Source: Clostridia bacterium (lineage in GTDB: Bacteria > Bacillota > Clostridia > Oscillospirales > CAG-272). From it: a stretch of 32,753 bases of DNA. The translations under genes were made by a program, and so were the position numbers. The stretch spans positions 1-32,753 of the forward strand of contig JAFUPK010000045.1 of assembly GCA_017481265.1 (NCBI GenBank), given 5' to 3'. Below the pieces are notes generated by a model. It was not told where the DNA came from. It ran no database searches and was given only the letters and a program-made list of their open reading frames with translations. Shown here one piece after another: positions 1-7,190 of this stretch (positions are counted from its first letter, which is position 1; every line of letters begins with the position of its first letter).

Positions 1-102
1 ACCTTTAGCTTTTACATAAGCCTTATCCGAGTCCGAAAGATGAAAACGTGAACGGAAGGCAGAGCTGTTCAGTCTTTTAAGAGTTTCGTTTACAGAACTC
101 AT
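1..102 (-). CDS. DUF4186-like protein, N-terminal part (runs off window)
   Basis: The 34 visible residues begin MSSVNETLKRLNSSAFRSRF and continue HLSDSDKAYVKAKG. The pattern of a Lys/Leu-rich start, then S(A/K)FRS(R/S)FHL and a D-K-x-Y-V-x-x-KG stretch, matches what I remember of the DUF4186 family, small cytosolic proteins of unknown function. The ATG is preceded by GGGAGG at a good distance, and a consensus sigma-A promoter lies just upstream, so this start is well supported. The rest of the gene lies outside the window. No function can be given; the family name is from memory of a short match. Confidence 0.6.
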   Translation of the reverse strand, partial: MSSVNETLKRLNSSAFRSRFHLSDSDKAYVKAKG

Positions 103-132
103 TTTTACCTCCCATAGCTGCAACATATAATA

Positions 133-162
133 ATTATATCACATGAACATTTGTTTTGTCAA
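133..162 (-). promoter_or_regulatory. Sigma-A promoter of the DUF4186-like gene
   Basis: Read on the minus strand there is TTGACA, an 18-nt spacer, and TATAAT, both hexamers perfect. It lies about 30 nt upstream of the start codon at 102. Confidence 0.8.
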
Positions 163-180
163 GTGTTCGAAAAAATGAAA

Positions 181-211
181 GCGGTTCCGGACATTCCGAA
201 AGCCGCTTTTT
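181..211. terminator. Probable bidirectional terminator
   Basis: An imperfect GC-rich hairpin (GCGGTTCCGGA / TCCGAAAGCCGC, with one bulge) is followed by TTTTT on the plus strand and, after CA, by TTTTTT when read on the minus strand. It lies 40 nt past the stop of the ABC permease gene and probably ends that operon before the next minus-strand promoter. Confidence 0.6.
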
Positions 212-247
212 GTTATAGCTGAAGGGTTATCAGGTTGCTTCGATTGA

Positions 248-1153
248 CTAAATCTTCTTTTTGAATTTGTTAAGAAGAATGTATACTGCCGCAAGGAGTA
301 CAGCAGATGCGGCAAGTATGATGAACATGGCAGAGATGCTTACAGACTTACCGAAGAAATACACATTACAGTCTAATGTGTCGCGGAAGGAGTCTATTGC
401 ATCTCTCGGAATGCCGATAGATTCCATCTCGTCAAGAACACCGCGAAGAGCGTGATTTCGTACAAGAGATGTACCGTAAGTTCCCGGCAAGAAGGAGACC
501 AGCTTCTGCATTCCGTTACCGAAGGAGGAAACGGGCATATACGCGCCGCATATGAAGCCATAGCCTGCACTTACGATACTGCCCACGGCGGATATCTGTC
601 CTTGAGTTGACAGAAAGAAGTTTATCACAGAGGAAAGCGCTGTTCCGAAAAGGACGAGCAGAGCTATATCGGCAAGGAGGAAAAGCACGTCTGCTGCCGA
701 CATATACCAAGCAGTAGTAAAGGCGTAAACAAGGCACAGAGCCATAGCTGCAAGAGAGATGATAAAGGTGGAGCTGAGCGTTGCGATGTAGTAGCTGACT
801 GACAGCTTTGACGATGCAACGGGGGAGATCATCAGGTCCTTGATGCTTCCGTTTGCGCGATCCTGCACCATCAGAAAATTGGAGCAGAAAGCTACAGTTA
901 TACAGGAAACTGCAAGAAGTGACGAGATGAGCTGTCCTGCAACAAGGCCTTCGATCACGTCACCCGGTACTGACATCCCCTCGGGAAGCCCGGACACAAA
1001 GCTGTCCCAGTACACGTTGCCGAGGAAGGTTGCATACAGCACGAGCAGGATCATCGGTGTAATTAGAGACGTGAAAAACATCCCGCGATCCTTGAAATAC
1101 AGCTTGATGTTACGTTTTATGAGTATTCCGACTGTTTTCATTATTGTGACCAT
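248..1153 (-). CDS. ABC-2 type transporter permease
   Basis: This is an integral membrane subunit of an ABC exporter. The 301 residues have the ABC-2 layout: a short cytosolic N-terminus with a charged R-N-I-K-L-Y-F-K-D-R segment, a first membrane span near residues 25-45, a large loop with W-D-S-F, and five further hydrophobic spans, ending in K-K-K. The family (DrrB-like) exports drugs, lipids or polysaccharides; the substrate cannot be told. It lies 14 nt after the ATPase gene and is clearly its partner. The start used has an AAAGAAAG stretch just upstream; a second ATG four codons later (MKTVG) is an alternative. Confidence 0.88.
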   Translation of the reverse strand: MVTIMKTVGILIKRNIKLYFKDRGMFFTSLITPMILLVLYATFLGNVYWDSFVSGLPEGMSVPGDVIEGLVAGQLISSLLAVSCITVAFCSNFLMVQDRANGSIKDLMISPVASSKLSVSYYIATLSSTFIISLAAMALCLVYAFTTAWYMSAADVLFLLADIALLVLFGTALSSVINFFLSTQGQISAVGSIVSAGYGFICGAYMPVSSFGNGMQKLVSFLPGTYGTSLVRNHALRGVLDEMESIGIPRDAIDSFRDTLDCNVYFFGKSVSISAMFIILAASAVLLAAVYILLNKFKKKI

Positions 1154-1167
1154 ATCTTTCTTTGATT

Positions 1168-2088
1168 TTACTTATTATCTTCGGTTAAGGTCTTTCCCGT
1201 TACAGCGAGAAAAACATCGTCCATTTTTCCCTTGGTGATCTCGTAATCGCGGAAAAGAGCAGGATATTTTGTAATAAGCTGTGTTGCCGCCGCTGTGTTC
1301 GGTACAGACAGACGGAAAGCACCGCGCATGGGGGTATATTCGCAGCCGAGGACTTGGAGCTCTTCCTCTTCTACTCCGTAAAGAGTAATATGATCTCCCG
1401 TATAGGTGTTCTTGAGCTCAAGAGGGGTACCCGCTGCTGCAACAGCGCCGTTGTCGATTATTACAACGTAATCAGCCTCAGCCGCTTCCTCCATGTAATG
1501 TGTTGTGAGAAGCACTGTCATGCCCGTGTCATGCCGCAGAGATTCTATTACATTCCATATGGTGCGCCTCGTTTGAGGATCGAGTCCTGTTGTCGGTTCA
1601 TCAAGAATAAGTATCTTCGGTTTGTGAAGAAGCGCTCTTGCTATATCTATGCGCCTGCGCTGACCGCCTGAAAGCTTGCCTACGGTGCGCTTTAAAAGCT
1701 CCTTCAGATCAAGAAGCTCGGCAAGCTCAGCCAGCCTTTTCTTAAATGCTTCGCCTGTGATGCCGTAAAGTGCGGCGCGGCTCTGCAGATTGTCATAAAC
1801 CGTAAGCGGCAAGTCGAGAACCGAGCTTTGGAACACTACCCCAAGCTTTCCCTTAGTCAGTGCGCTGTCGCGGTCAATGGATACATTGTCGATCATGACC
1901 TCTCCCGCATCCTTTGATAGCTGAGCGCAGATAATATTGATAGTTGTGGATTTTCCGGCACCGTTTACACCGAGAAATGCAAACAGCTCTCCTTCCTTAA
2001 CGCGGAAGCTGAGATCGCGCAGCGCCTTAACGTCACCGAAGCTTTTGCAGAGACCTTTTATTTCGATAATATTTCCTGTACTGTTCAC
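1168..2088 (-). CDS. ABC transporter ATP-binding protein
   Basis: This is the cytosolic ATPase that powers the adjacent ABC-2 permease. Visible motifs are Walker A GVNGAGKS (residues 40-47), the signature LSGGQRRR near 138, Walker B LILDEPTTGLDP near 157, and the H-loop TTHYMEEA near 195. The C-terminal ~80 residues form the accessory domain usual in DrrA/CcmA-type ATPases of about 300 residues. The start is GTG, with GGGGG 7 nt upstream; an overlapping ATG is out of frame and followed at once by a stop. A promoter (TTGAAG-17-TAAAAT) lies ~30-60 nt upstream, so ATPase and permease form a two-gene operon. The substrate is unknown. Confidence 0.92.
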   Translation of the reverse strand: MNSTGNIIEIKGLCKSFGDVKALRDLSFRVKEGELFAFLGVNGAGKSTTINIICAQLSKDAGEVMIDNVSIDRDSALTKGKLGVVFQSSVLDLPLTVYDNLQSRAALYGITGEAFKKRLAELAELLDLKELLKRTVGKLSGGQRRRIDIARALLHKPKILILDEPTTGLDPQTRRTIWNVIESLRHDTGMTVLLTTHYMEEAAEADYVVIIDNGAVAAAGTPLELKNTYTGDHITLYGVEEEELQVLGCEYTPMRGAFRLSVPNTAAATQLITKYPALFRDYEITKGKMDDVFLAVTGKTLTEDNK

Positions 2089-2117
2089 ATCGTGACCCCC
2101 TTTGTTCTTTCGGTATT

Positions 2118-2146
2118 ATTTTATCACAAAAGCTTCATGTCTTCAA
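2118..2146 (-). promoter_or_regulatory. Promoter of the ABC transporter operon
   Basis: On the minus strand: TTGAAG, 17-nt spacer, TAAAAT with TGTGA just before the -10. Correct distance from the GTG start at 2088. Confidence 0.65.
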
Positions 2147-2254
2147 GTCATTTGCGTTGTTCGGTCACTTTTTCAAGCTTTTCGGCAGGCAGATGAGAAA
2201 ATTATGCTTTTGTGAATGTTGTAGCAAAAAAAAGAATACAATTATTTATGTGGT

Positions 2255-2266
2255 AACAAGCTTGTT
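2255..2266. promoter_or_regulatory. 12-bp perfect palindrome, candidate operator
   Basis: AACAAGCTTGTT is its own reverse complement and lies 44 nt upstream of the GlmU-like gene, in a 220-bp divergent intergenic region. No convincing -35/-10 pair was found beside it, so an operator role is only a guess. Confidence 0.3.
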
Positions 2267-2309
2267 GGAGCGATATGCTCTTATTCCGGATATGAAAGGA
2301 TATTGACAA

Positions 2310-2966
2310 ATGAGGACAGCGGAGCTTTTTGATCTTACAAAAACCGCAGCACAACCGCTTTTAAGCTGTTATGACCATGCTGAAAAGTCGCTGACCCATC
2401 TTCATCGTTTTATAGAGAAGCTGGGAGGTGTGCTTGATACAGAGCTGTATACGGAGATATCTCCCGGCGTTTGGGCGGCAAAAAACGCTGTGATATGCGA
2501 AAGCGCACAGATACTCGCGCCATGTATAATAGGAGAAGGTGCTGTCATAAGGCAATGCGCATATATAAGAGGATCTGTGCTCGTTGGCAGGGAATGCGTT
2601 ATCGGTAATTCCACAGAGGTGAAAAACAGCATACTTTTTGACCGCGTTCAAATTCCTCATTTCAATTATGTGGGAGATTCTGTTCTCGGATACGCTGTTC
2701 ACCTCGGTGCAGGGGCGGTCACGTCTAATGTGAAGAGCGATAAGTCTGAGGTCTACATTACGCATGACGGAGTCAGAGAAAGCAGCGGCAGACGGAAGCT
2801 TGGGGCAGTTATCGGAGATATGTCGGAGATAGGCTGCGGCGCTGTACTCTGCCCGGGAACTGTGATAGGAAAAAACACCACGGTATATCCACTGACTCTT
2901 GTGAGAGGGACGGTGCCGAGTGGATCTATATTAAAAAACGACGGCACCATAGTTGGAAAATACTGA
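2310..2966 (+). CDS. GlmU-like left-handed beta-helix acetyltransferase
   Basis: The 218 residues are almost entirely hexapeptide (LbH) repeats: ISPGVWAAKNAVICESAQIL near 50, then IGEGAVIRQCAYIRGSVLVG, and the stretch HFNYVGDSVLGYAVHLGAGA near 125, which is characteristic of the acetyltransferase half of GlmU and of archaeal sugar-1-phosphate nucleotidylyltransferase/acetyltransferases. The N-terminal uridylyltransferase domain of normal GlmU (~450 residues) is absent; instead there are ~45 helical residues. It lies just upstream of glmS and glmM, which make its likely substrate glucosamine-1-phosphate, so acetylation of GlcN-1-P to GlcNAc-1-P is the best guess. AAAGGA precedes the ATG at a suitable distance. 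It could instead act on another sugar phosphate. Confidence 0.8.
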   Translation: MRTAELFDLTKTAAQPLLSCYDHAEKSLTHLHRFIEKLGGVLDTELYTEISPGVWAAKNAVICESAQILAPCIIGEGAVIRQCAYIRGSVLVGRECVIGNSTEVKNSILFDRVQIPHFNYVGDSVLGYAVHLGAGAVTSNVKSDKSEVYITHDGVRESSGRRKLGAVIGDMSEIGCGAVLCPGTVIGKNTTVYPLTLVRGTVPSGSILKNDGTIVGKY

Positions 2967-2982
2967 GTCAAAGGAGAACGGT

Positions 2983-3057
2983 GTGAAAATTCAAACAGCT
3001 TTAGCTATGAGTAGAATAACTATTTTAGATAAAAGAAAAAATAATGAAAGAGAGTAA
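2983..3057 (+). CDS. Candidate 24-residue small ORF
   Basis: GTG start with AAAGGAG 6 nt upstream, then 24 codons ending in TAA. The peptide starts MKIQTALAMSRITILDKRK and ends in a charged N-N-E-R-E tail. It is much more A+T-rich than neighbouring genes and is followed at once by a series of RNA hairpins leading to glmS. It could be a leader peptide, a small protein, or chance. I do not recognise it. Confidence 0.35.
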   Translation: MKIQTALAMSRITILDKRKNNERE

Positions 3058-3072
3058 CGAAAGTTTTCTCCG

Positions 3073-3109
3073 TTTATCTTTTGTTGCCGAAGGCAACAAA
3101 AGATAAACA
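3073..3109 (+). repeat. Perfect 17-bp hairpin
   Basis: GTTTATCTTTTGTTGCC, loop GAA, then the exact reverse complement. There is no T-run after it, so it is not a standard intrinsic terminator; it may protect RNA ends or insulate the following structured region. Confidence 0.7.
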
Positions 3110-3112
3110 TAA

Positions 3113-3292
3113 GCCAAGGAGGTGAGCGAAGCGAGGATACTTCGGCGCCCCCGATGGTTCTTGCGAAGGATATTAACCATATTTATGGTGGTAGGGCAAA
3201 TAGTGCATTGGAAATAAATCCGGTGAGCCTATAGGCTCGGCTGGGAATATGCCCTGGAGGGGCTAACGGGGCCACCGGCACGGCCGGTGGTC
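3113..3292 (+). ncRNA. Candidate structured RNA / leader upstream of glmS
   Basis: This non-coding stretch folds by eye into consecutive helices: an arm closed by AGCCA/TGGTT (3113 to ~3159) enclosing GGAGGTG/CGCCCCC and CGAAG/CTTCG; ACCATA/TATGGT near 3175-3188; a junction closed by GGGCA/TGCCC (~3194-3254) containing CATTGGA/TCCGGTG and GAGCC/GGCTC hairpins; and a 10-bp GC-rich hairpin at 3270-3292. It occupies the place where glmS ribozymes sit, but I do not find the canonical core (AGCGCC cleavage site, GACGAGG, TTTATCGA). A raiA-motif RNA is another option by length and taxon. Identity not established. Confidence 0.5.
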
Positions 3293-3312
3293 ATGACTCA
3301 TTAAAATAAGTG

Positions 3313-3341
3313 TAGCCGTAGGCTGAATGGAGATTATTATG
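3313..3341 (+). promoter_or_regulatory. Hairpin-plus-SD initiation module before glmS
   Basis: A mini-hairpin AGCC-GTA-GGCT is followed by GAATGGAG and ends at the ATG. The 29 nt differ at only 3 positions from the module at 30585-30613. The GGAG lies 6 nt before the ATG at 3339, supporting that start over the ATG at 3327. Confidence 0.6.
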
Positions 3342-5156
3342 TGTGGAATTATCGGTTTTACAGGCGGTGGCAACGCAATTCACAAGCTGCTCGACGGTCT
3401 TGAGGCACTTGAATACCGCGGGTATGATTCGTCAGGGGTAGCTTATTTTGCAGACGGTGCTCTGAAATGTGTAAAGACAAAGGGCAGACTTTCTTCGCTG
3501 AGGGAACGCTTTGCAGAAACAGACGACAGCGCTGTTCTTTCGGGGATCGGGCATACGAGATGGGCGACCCACGGAGAAGTGTCTGACAGAAACTCGCATC
3601 CCCACGGCAATTCGCGTGTATACGGTGTCCACAACGGAATAGTGGAAAACTACACGGAGCTTTCTGCTTATTTGAGCCGGCGCGGCTACAGCTTTGAATC
3701 CGATACGGATACGGAAAGAGCGATATTGCTGATCGACTGTCTGTATCAAAGCTTGAAGGATCCCGTTAAGGCAATGATGCAGGCAAGCTCGATGATAAAG
3801 GGATCCTTTGCGCTGGGAGTTGTATTTGCTGATATACCGAACACGGTCTTTGCCATGCGCCGAGACAGCCCGCTTCTCGCCTGTCCGTCGGATGAGGGGA
3901 TGTTCATTGCATCTGACATTTCAGCTGTACTAAGATACACACGCCGATTTGCAATTATCGAGGAAGGCGAGCTTGCAGTGCTTACGCATAACAGTATAAG
4001 ATTTATTTTGCCTGACGGAAGTGCAAGGGAAAAAGAGTATGAAAGTGTTACTTGGGACACATCGGCGGCTGAACGGGGCGGCTTTCCGCACTTCATGCTG
4101 AAGGAGATATTCGAGGAAGCGGAGGCTGTTTCAAGGACAATAAGCGGACGTATTCGTGAGATGCACCCGAGCTTTGAGATACCGCTGTTTGAGATGGAAA
4201 TTCCAAAGAGAATACACATCATAGCCTGCGGAACAGCAATGCACGCGGGACTTATGGGTAAGTATGCGATCGAAAAGCTTGCCCGTATTCCGGTAAATGT
4301 GGAAATAGCATCAGAATTCAGGTACAGAGATCCCATACTTGAAAAGGGGGATGTTGTGCTGATAATCTCACAATCGGGTGAGACGGCTGACACGCTTGCG
4401 GCACTCAGACTTGCTAAAGAACGGTCAGTGCATACCTTGGCTATCGTAAATGTAGTGGGATCGACTATTGCTCGTGAGGCGGACTCTGTGCTGTACACAC
4501 GTGCAGGACCTGAGATCGCAGTTGCAAGTACAAAGGCATATTCTGTGCAGGTGGCGCTGTTGTACCTTATCGCTATACGGCTCGGAGAAGCTTCGGGTAA
4601 GCTGAGTCCGTGCAAGACAGAACAGCTTTGCCGTGAACTTGAGAATATGCCGGAATATATTGAAGAAACTCTTAATATACGGGAAAGATGCAAAGCTGTT
4701 GCCGAAAGGTGCTCTGCTCATCACAGCATTTTCTTTATCGGACGCGGACAGGATCACGCACTCTGCATGGAGGCGGCGCTGAAGCTGAAGGAGATATCCT
4801 ATATTCACTGTGAGGCTTATGCCGCAGGCGAGATGAAGCATGGTACCATTTCGCTTATTGAGAACGGGACTCCCGTTTTTGCTTTCGCCACCGAAGAGGC
4901 TCTTCTTGATAAGACCGTGAACAATATAAGGGAGGTGACCTCCCGCGGAGCGAGCGTTACATTGTTTGTAAGGGCGGGCTTAAAGCTTCCGCAGGGAATT
5001 GCGGATGAGGTCATTGAGCTTCCGTGTGTTCGGGAGCTTTTCATGCCCCTTTGCGCAGTGCTTCCTGCTCAGCTTATTGCATACTATACGGCACTTACTC
5101 TTGGCTGTGATGTGGATAAACCGCGAAATCTTGCAAAATCCGTGACTGTTGAATGA
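3339..5156 (+). CDS. glmS: Glutamine--fructose-6-phosphate aminotransferase (isomerizing)
   Basis: GlmS converts fructose-6-P and glutamine to glucosamine-6-P, the first committed step to UDP-GlcNAc, in the cytosol. The N-terminal class II glutaminase starts MCGIIGFTG, with Cys2 as nucleophile after Met removal; further glutaminase motifs are HTRWATHG near 72, NSHPH and VHNGIVENY. Two SIS domains follow (IISQSGETADTLAALR near 350, GRGQDHALCMEAALKLKEIS near 470) and the C-terminus ends DKPRNLAKSVTVE, a GlmS hallmark. Length is 605 residues, as usual. The ATG at 3339 was chosen because the nucleophilic Cys must be residue 2; an upstream in-frame ATG at 3327 overlaps the SD. glmM follows after 24 nt. 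Confidence 0.97.
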   Translation: MCGIIGFTGGGNAIHKLLDGLEALEYRGYDSSGVAYFADGALKCVKTKGRLSSLRERFAETDDSAVLSGIGHTRWATHGEVSDRNSHPHGNSRVYGVHNGIVENYTELSAYLSRRGYSFESDTDTERAILLIDCLYQSLKDPVKAMMQASSMIKGSFALGVVFADIPNTVFAMRRDSPLLACPSDEGMFIASDISAVLRYTRRFAIIEEGELAVLTHNSIRFILPDGSAREKEYESVTWDTSAAERGGFPHFMLKEIFEEAEAVSRTISGRIREMHPSFEIPLFEMEIPKRIHIIACGTAMHAGLMGKYAIEKLARIPVNVEIASEFRYRDPILEKGDVVLIISQSGETADTLAALRLAKERSVHTLAIVNVVGSTIAREADSVLYTRAGPEIAVASTKAYSVQVALLYLIAIRLGEASGKLSPCKTEQLCRELENMPEYIEETLNIRERCKAVAERCSAHHSIFFIGRGQDHALCMEAALKLKEISYIHCEAYAAGEMKHGTISLIENGTPVFAFATEEALLDKTVNNIREVTSRGASVTLFVRAGLKLPQGIADEVIELPCVRELFMPLCAVLPAQLIAYYTALTLGCDVDKPRNLAKSVTVE

Positions 5157-5180
5157 TGGAAGAACGGGAGGACGATTACT

Positions 5181-6521
5181 GTGGGGAAATACTTCGGAAC
5201 AGATGGCTTTCGCGGTGAGGCAAATAAGGACCTTACGGCAGAGCAGGCATTCAAGGTGGGCAGATATCTTGGCTGGCATTACGGCAAGGAGCACAAATGC
5301 CGTGTTGTCATAGGCAAGGATACAAGAAGATCGAGCTATATGTTTGAGTATGCCTTAGCGGCAGGACTGACGTCAAGCGGTGCCGATGCTTACCTGTTGC
5401 ACGTTACAACAACTCCGTCTGTGTCATATATTGCGAGGACAGAGGATTTTGACTGCGGTATTATGATATCTGCAAGTCACAATCCTTATTACGATAACGG
5501 CATCAAGCTTATAAACAGCCGCGGCGAAAAGATGTCGGAGTCCATAACTGCAGATATCGAGGCATACCTTGACGGAAAGCTCGGGGAGATACCACTTGCA
5601 TCAAGAGAAAATATAGGCAGGACCGTAGACTATGCCGCAGGGCGGAACAGATATACAGGGTATATTATTTCTCTTGCCAAGAACTCATACAGGGGGGTAA
5701 AGGTAGGGATCGACAGTGCAAACGGAGCGACATGGATGCTTGCAAAGAATATCTTTGATACGCTTGGCGCAGAGACCTACGTAATCGGAAACACTCCGAA
5801 CGGAGTCAACATTAACGACAACTGCGGCTCTACACATCTTGAGGGACTTCGGGCGCTTGTAAAGGAGCAACGCCTTGATATAGGTCTTGCCTTTGATGGG
5901 GATGCGGACAGATGCCTTGCTGTATGCGAGAACGGAGAGATCTTGACCGGAGATCATATACTATGGATATGCGCAAAGCACATGAAGGCGGAAGGAAAGC
6001 TTGCAAAAAATACGGTAGTATCAACGGTCATGTCAAATATGGGGCTTTATAAGGCCCTTGAATCCGAAAAGATCGCGTCGGTTATAACCGATGTGGGGGA
6101 CAGATTTGTGTATGAAGAAATGAAAAAAGGCGCCTATAGCCTTGGAGGTGAGGAATCAGGACACGTGATATTCTCCAAGTTTGCGTCTACCGGGGACGGT
6201 CTCATCACCGCGATCAAGATAATGGAAGCATACATGGAGAGCGGAGGTGTACTGTCAAAGCTTACGGAGGGATTTGTAAGGTATCCGCAGATCACGGTAA
6301 ACATACCTGTGATGTTAAAGGACGAGGCTGTGACCGATGAGGAAGTATTGATTGAAAAGTCGGCGGCAGAGGAGCTTTTAGGAGTAGAGGGAAGAGTTCT
6401 TTTGAGAAAAAGCGGTACCGAGCAGGTCGTCAGAGTCATGGTTGAATGTAAAAGTGAGCAGCTCTGCAAAAATACTGCTGAAAGCATAGCTGATGTAATA
6501 CGCAGAAAATACGGTATATAG
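5181..6521 (+). CDS. glmM: Phosphoglucosamine mutase
   Basis: GlmM converts glucosamine-6-P to glucosamine-1-P. The 446 residues show all phosphohexomutase signatures: FGTDGFRG at the N-terminus, the phosphoserine loop ISASHNPYYDNGIK near 97, the metal-binding DGDADRC near 235, the sugar-binding GGEESGHV near 320, and the phosphate-binding RKSGTEQVVRVMVE near 410. The GTG start is preceded by GGGAGG. Only 24 nt separate it from glmS, so the two form an operon. Tandem hairpins follow the stop. Confidence 0.97.
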   Translation: MGKYFGTDGFRGEANKDLTAEQAFKVGRYLGWHYGKEHKCRVVIGKDTRRSSYMFEYALAAGLTSSGADAYLLHVTTTPSVSYIARTEDFDCGIMISASHNPYYDNGIKLINSRGEKMSESITADIEAYLDGKLGEIPLASRENIGRTVDYAAGRNRYTGYIISLAKNSYRGVKVGIDSANGATWMLAKNIFDTLGAETYVIGNTPNGVNINDNCGSTHLEGLRALVKEQRLDIGLAFDGDADRCLAVCENGEILTGDHILWICAKHMKAEGKLAKNTVVSTVMSNMGLYKALESEKIASVITDVGDRFVYEEMKKGAYSLGGEESGHVIFSKFASTGDGLITAIKIMEAYMESGGVLSKLTEGFVRYPQITVNIPVMLKDEAVTDEEVLIEKSAAEELLGVEGRVLLRKSGTEQVVRVMVECKSEQLCKNTAESIADVIRRKYGI

Positions 6522-6526
6522 AAAAC

Positions 6527-6596
6527 AACGCCAATGAATCATTTCATTGGCGTTCAGCTTGCTGACAAACCCTGTGCCAAAGCACAGGGTTTGTCA
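6527..6596 (+). terminator. Two perfect tandem hairpins after glmM
   Basis: Hairpin 1 has a 12-bp stem (AACGCCAATGAA, loop TCAT) and hairpin 2 a 15-bp stem (TGACAAACCCTGTGC, loop CAAA). Neither has a good T-run. They probably mark the 3' end of the glmS-glmM transcript, by Rho-type termination or end protection. Confidence 0.6.
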
Positions 6597-6600
6597 AATT

Positions 6601-6798
6601 AAACAAAGGCTAAATCAAAAGTAAAAGGAATGCGCGACCTGCGGGTCGCTTTTTGGACGAATAAGGGGAATTTCGCCCTCTGTCCTACTTCGTTTAGCGA
6701 AGTAGCGGCGACTCGGGACTCTGTCCCAAGACCCTGCGCCCTTTTAAAAAAGGTCGATCAAAACTTTTGTGATTTTTGTCAGCGCAAGACCTTTGTTT
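6601..6798. repeat. Composite palindromic intergenic element with inverted ends
   Basis: The ~200-bp stretch begins AAACAAAGG and ends with the reverse complement CCTTTGTTT. Inside are several small palindromes: GCGACC-TGC-GGGTCGC, CTACTTCG-TTTAG-CGAAGTAG, GGGAC-TCT-GTCCC and CCCTTTTAAAAAAGG. There is no supported gene here. The left end (AAACAAAGGCTAAATCAAAAG) resembles the first half of the 62-bp element at 23845 and 30301. Confidence 0.5.
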
Positions 6799-6802
6799 GT
6801 GT

Positions 6803-7174
6803 TCAGTTATTGTACGAGTAGAGCTTTGACATCTCTCTGTTTCTCATTTCATGCTTTTCGTAGTAACCGATGAGCTTTCCGTCACCGTCGCGGAGAGCCA
6901 CCATGTAGACATCTTTGTTCTCTTTGTCATTTCGCGAGGTGTATACCATATTATGCTCGCTGCTTTCGGTAAACCGGGAGATAACCTCGTTGATCTTGCG
7001 GCATGAGTCCTCATTGTGGCAGAGCATTATGCTTTTTCCGGTCAGATCCGTTTTATATCTGCTCACTGAAGCCGGATTCATATAGACCACGGTATGCTCT
7101 GTGTCGCAGATGACAACAGGAGCAGAGTCGCTGTCTATGATACTCTTGAACAGGGAAAACAGCTTATTGTCCAT
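6803..7174 (-). CDS. Short stand-alone PAS-domain protein
   Basis: The 123-residue cytosolic protein is one PAS fold and nothing else. It has the typical APVVICDTEHTVVYMNPAS core (residues 18-36), GKSIMLCHNEDSC near 47-59, and a C-terminal strand ending LIGYYEKHEM. Similar stand-alone PAS proteins are common in Clostridia; they may bind a small ligand or flavin/heme, but no ligand residue can be assigned. GGAGG lies 5 nt before the ATG. It lies 16 nt downstream of the flavin reductase gene and is probably co-transcribed from the promoter at 7783-7811, suggesting a redox-related role. No output domain is present. Confidence 0.75.
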   Translation of the reverse strand: MDNKLFSLFKSIIDSDSAPVVICDTEHTVVYMNPASVSRYKTDLTGKSIMLCHNEDSCRKINEVISRFTESSEHNMVYTSRNDKENKDVYMVALRDGDGKLIGYYEKHEMRNREMSKLYSYNN

Positions 7175-7190
7175 GTGTCCTCCTTAGAAG

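Noticed and set aside
144..157. LexA/SOS-box-like sequence (TGAACATTTGTTTT) between the -35 and -10 of the DUF4186-like gene
   Set aside because: Matches the Gram-positive consensus CGAAC-N4-GTTCG at only about 11 of 14 positions, with both outer bases wrong; too weak to call without other SOS genes.
3113..3312. Canonical glmS ribozyme
   Set aside because: The position is right, but the conserved AGCGCC cleavage site, GACGAGG and TTTATCGA core could not be found, so only an unassigned structured RNA is reported.
3327..3338. Upstream ATG of glmS adding MEII
   Set aside because: The catalytic cysteine must be residue 2 after MCGI, and this ATG overlaps the Shine-Dalgarno site.
3746..4693. 315-codon open frame antisense to glmS
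   Set aside because: Ser/Ile-rich shadow frame opposite a fully conserved glmS; no SD or domain.
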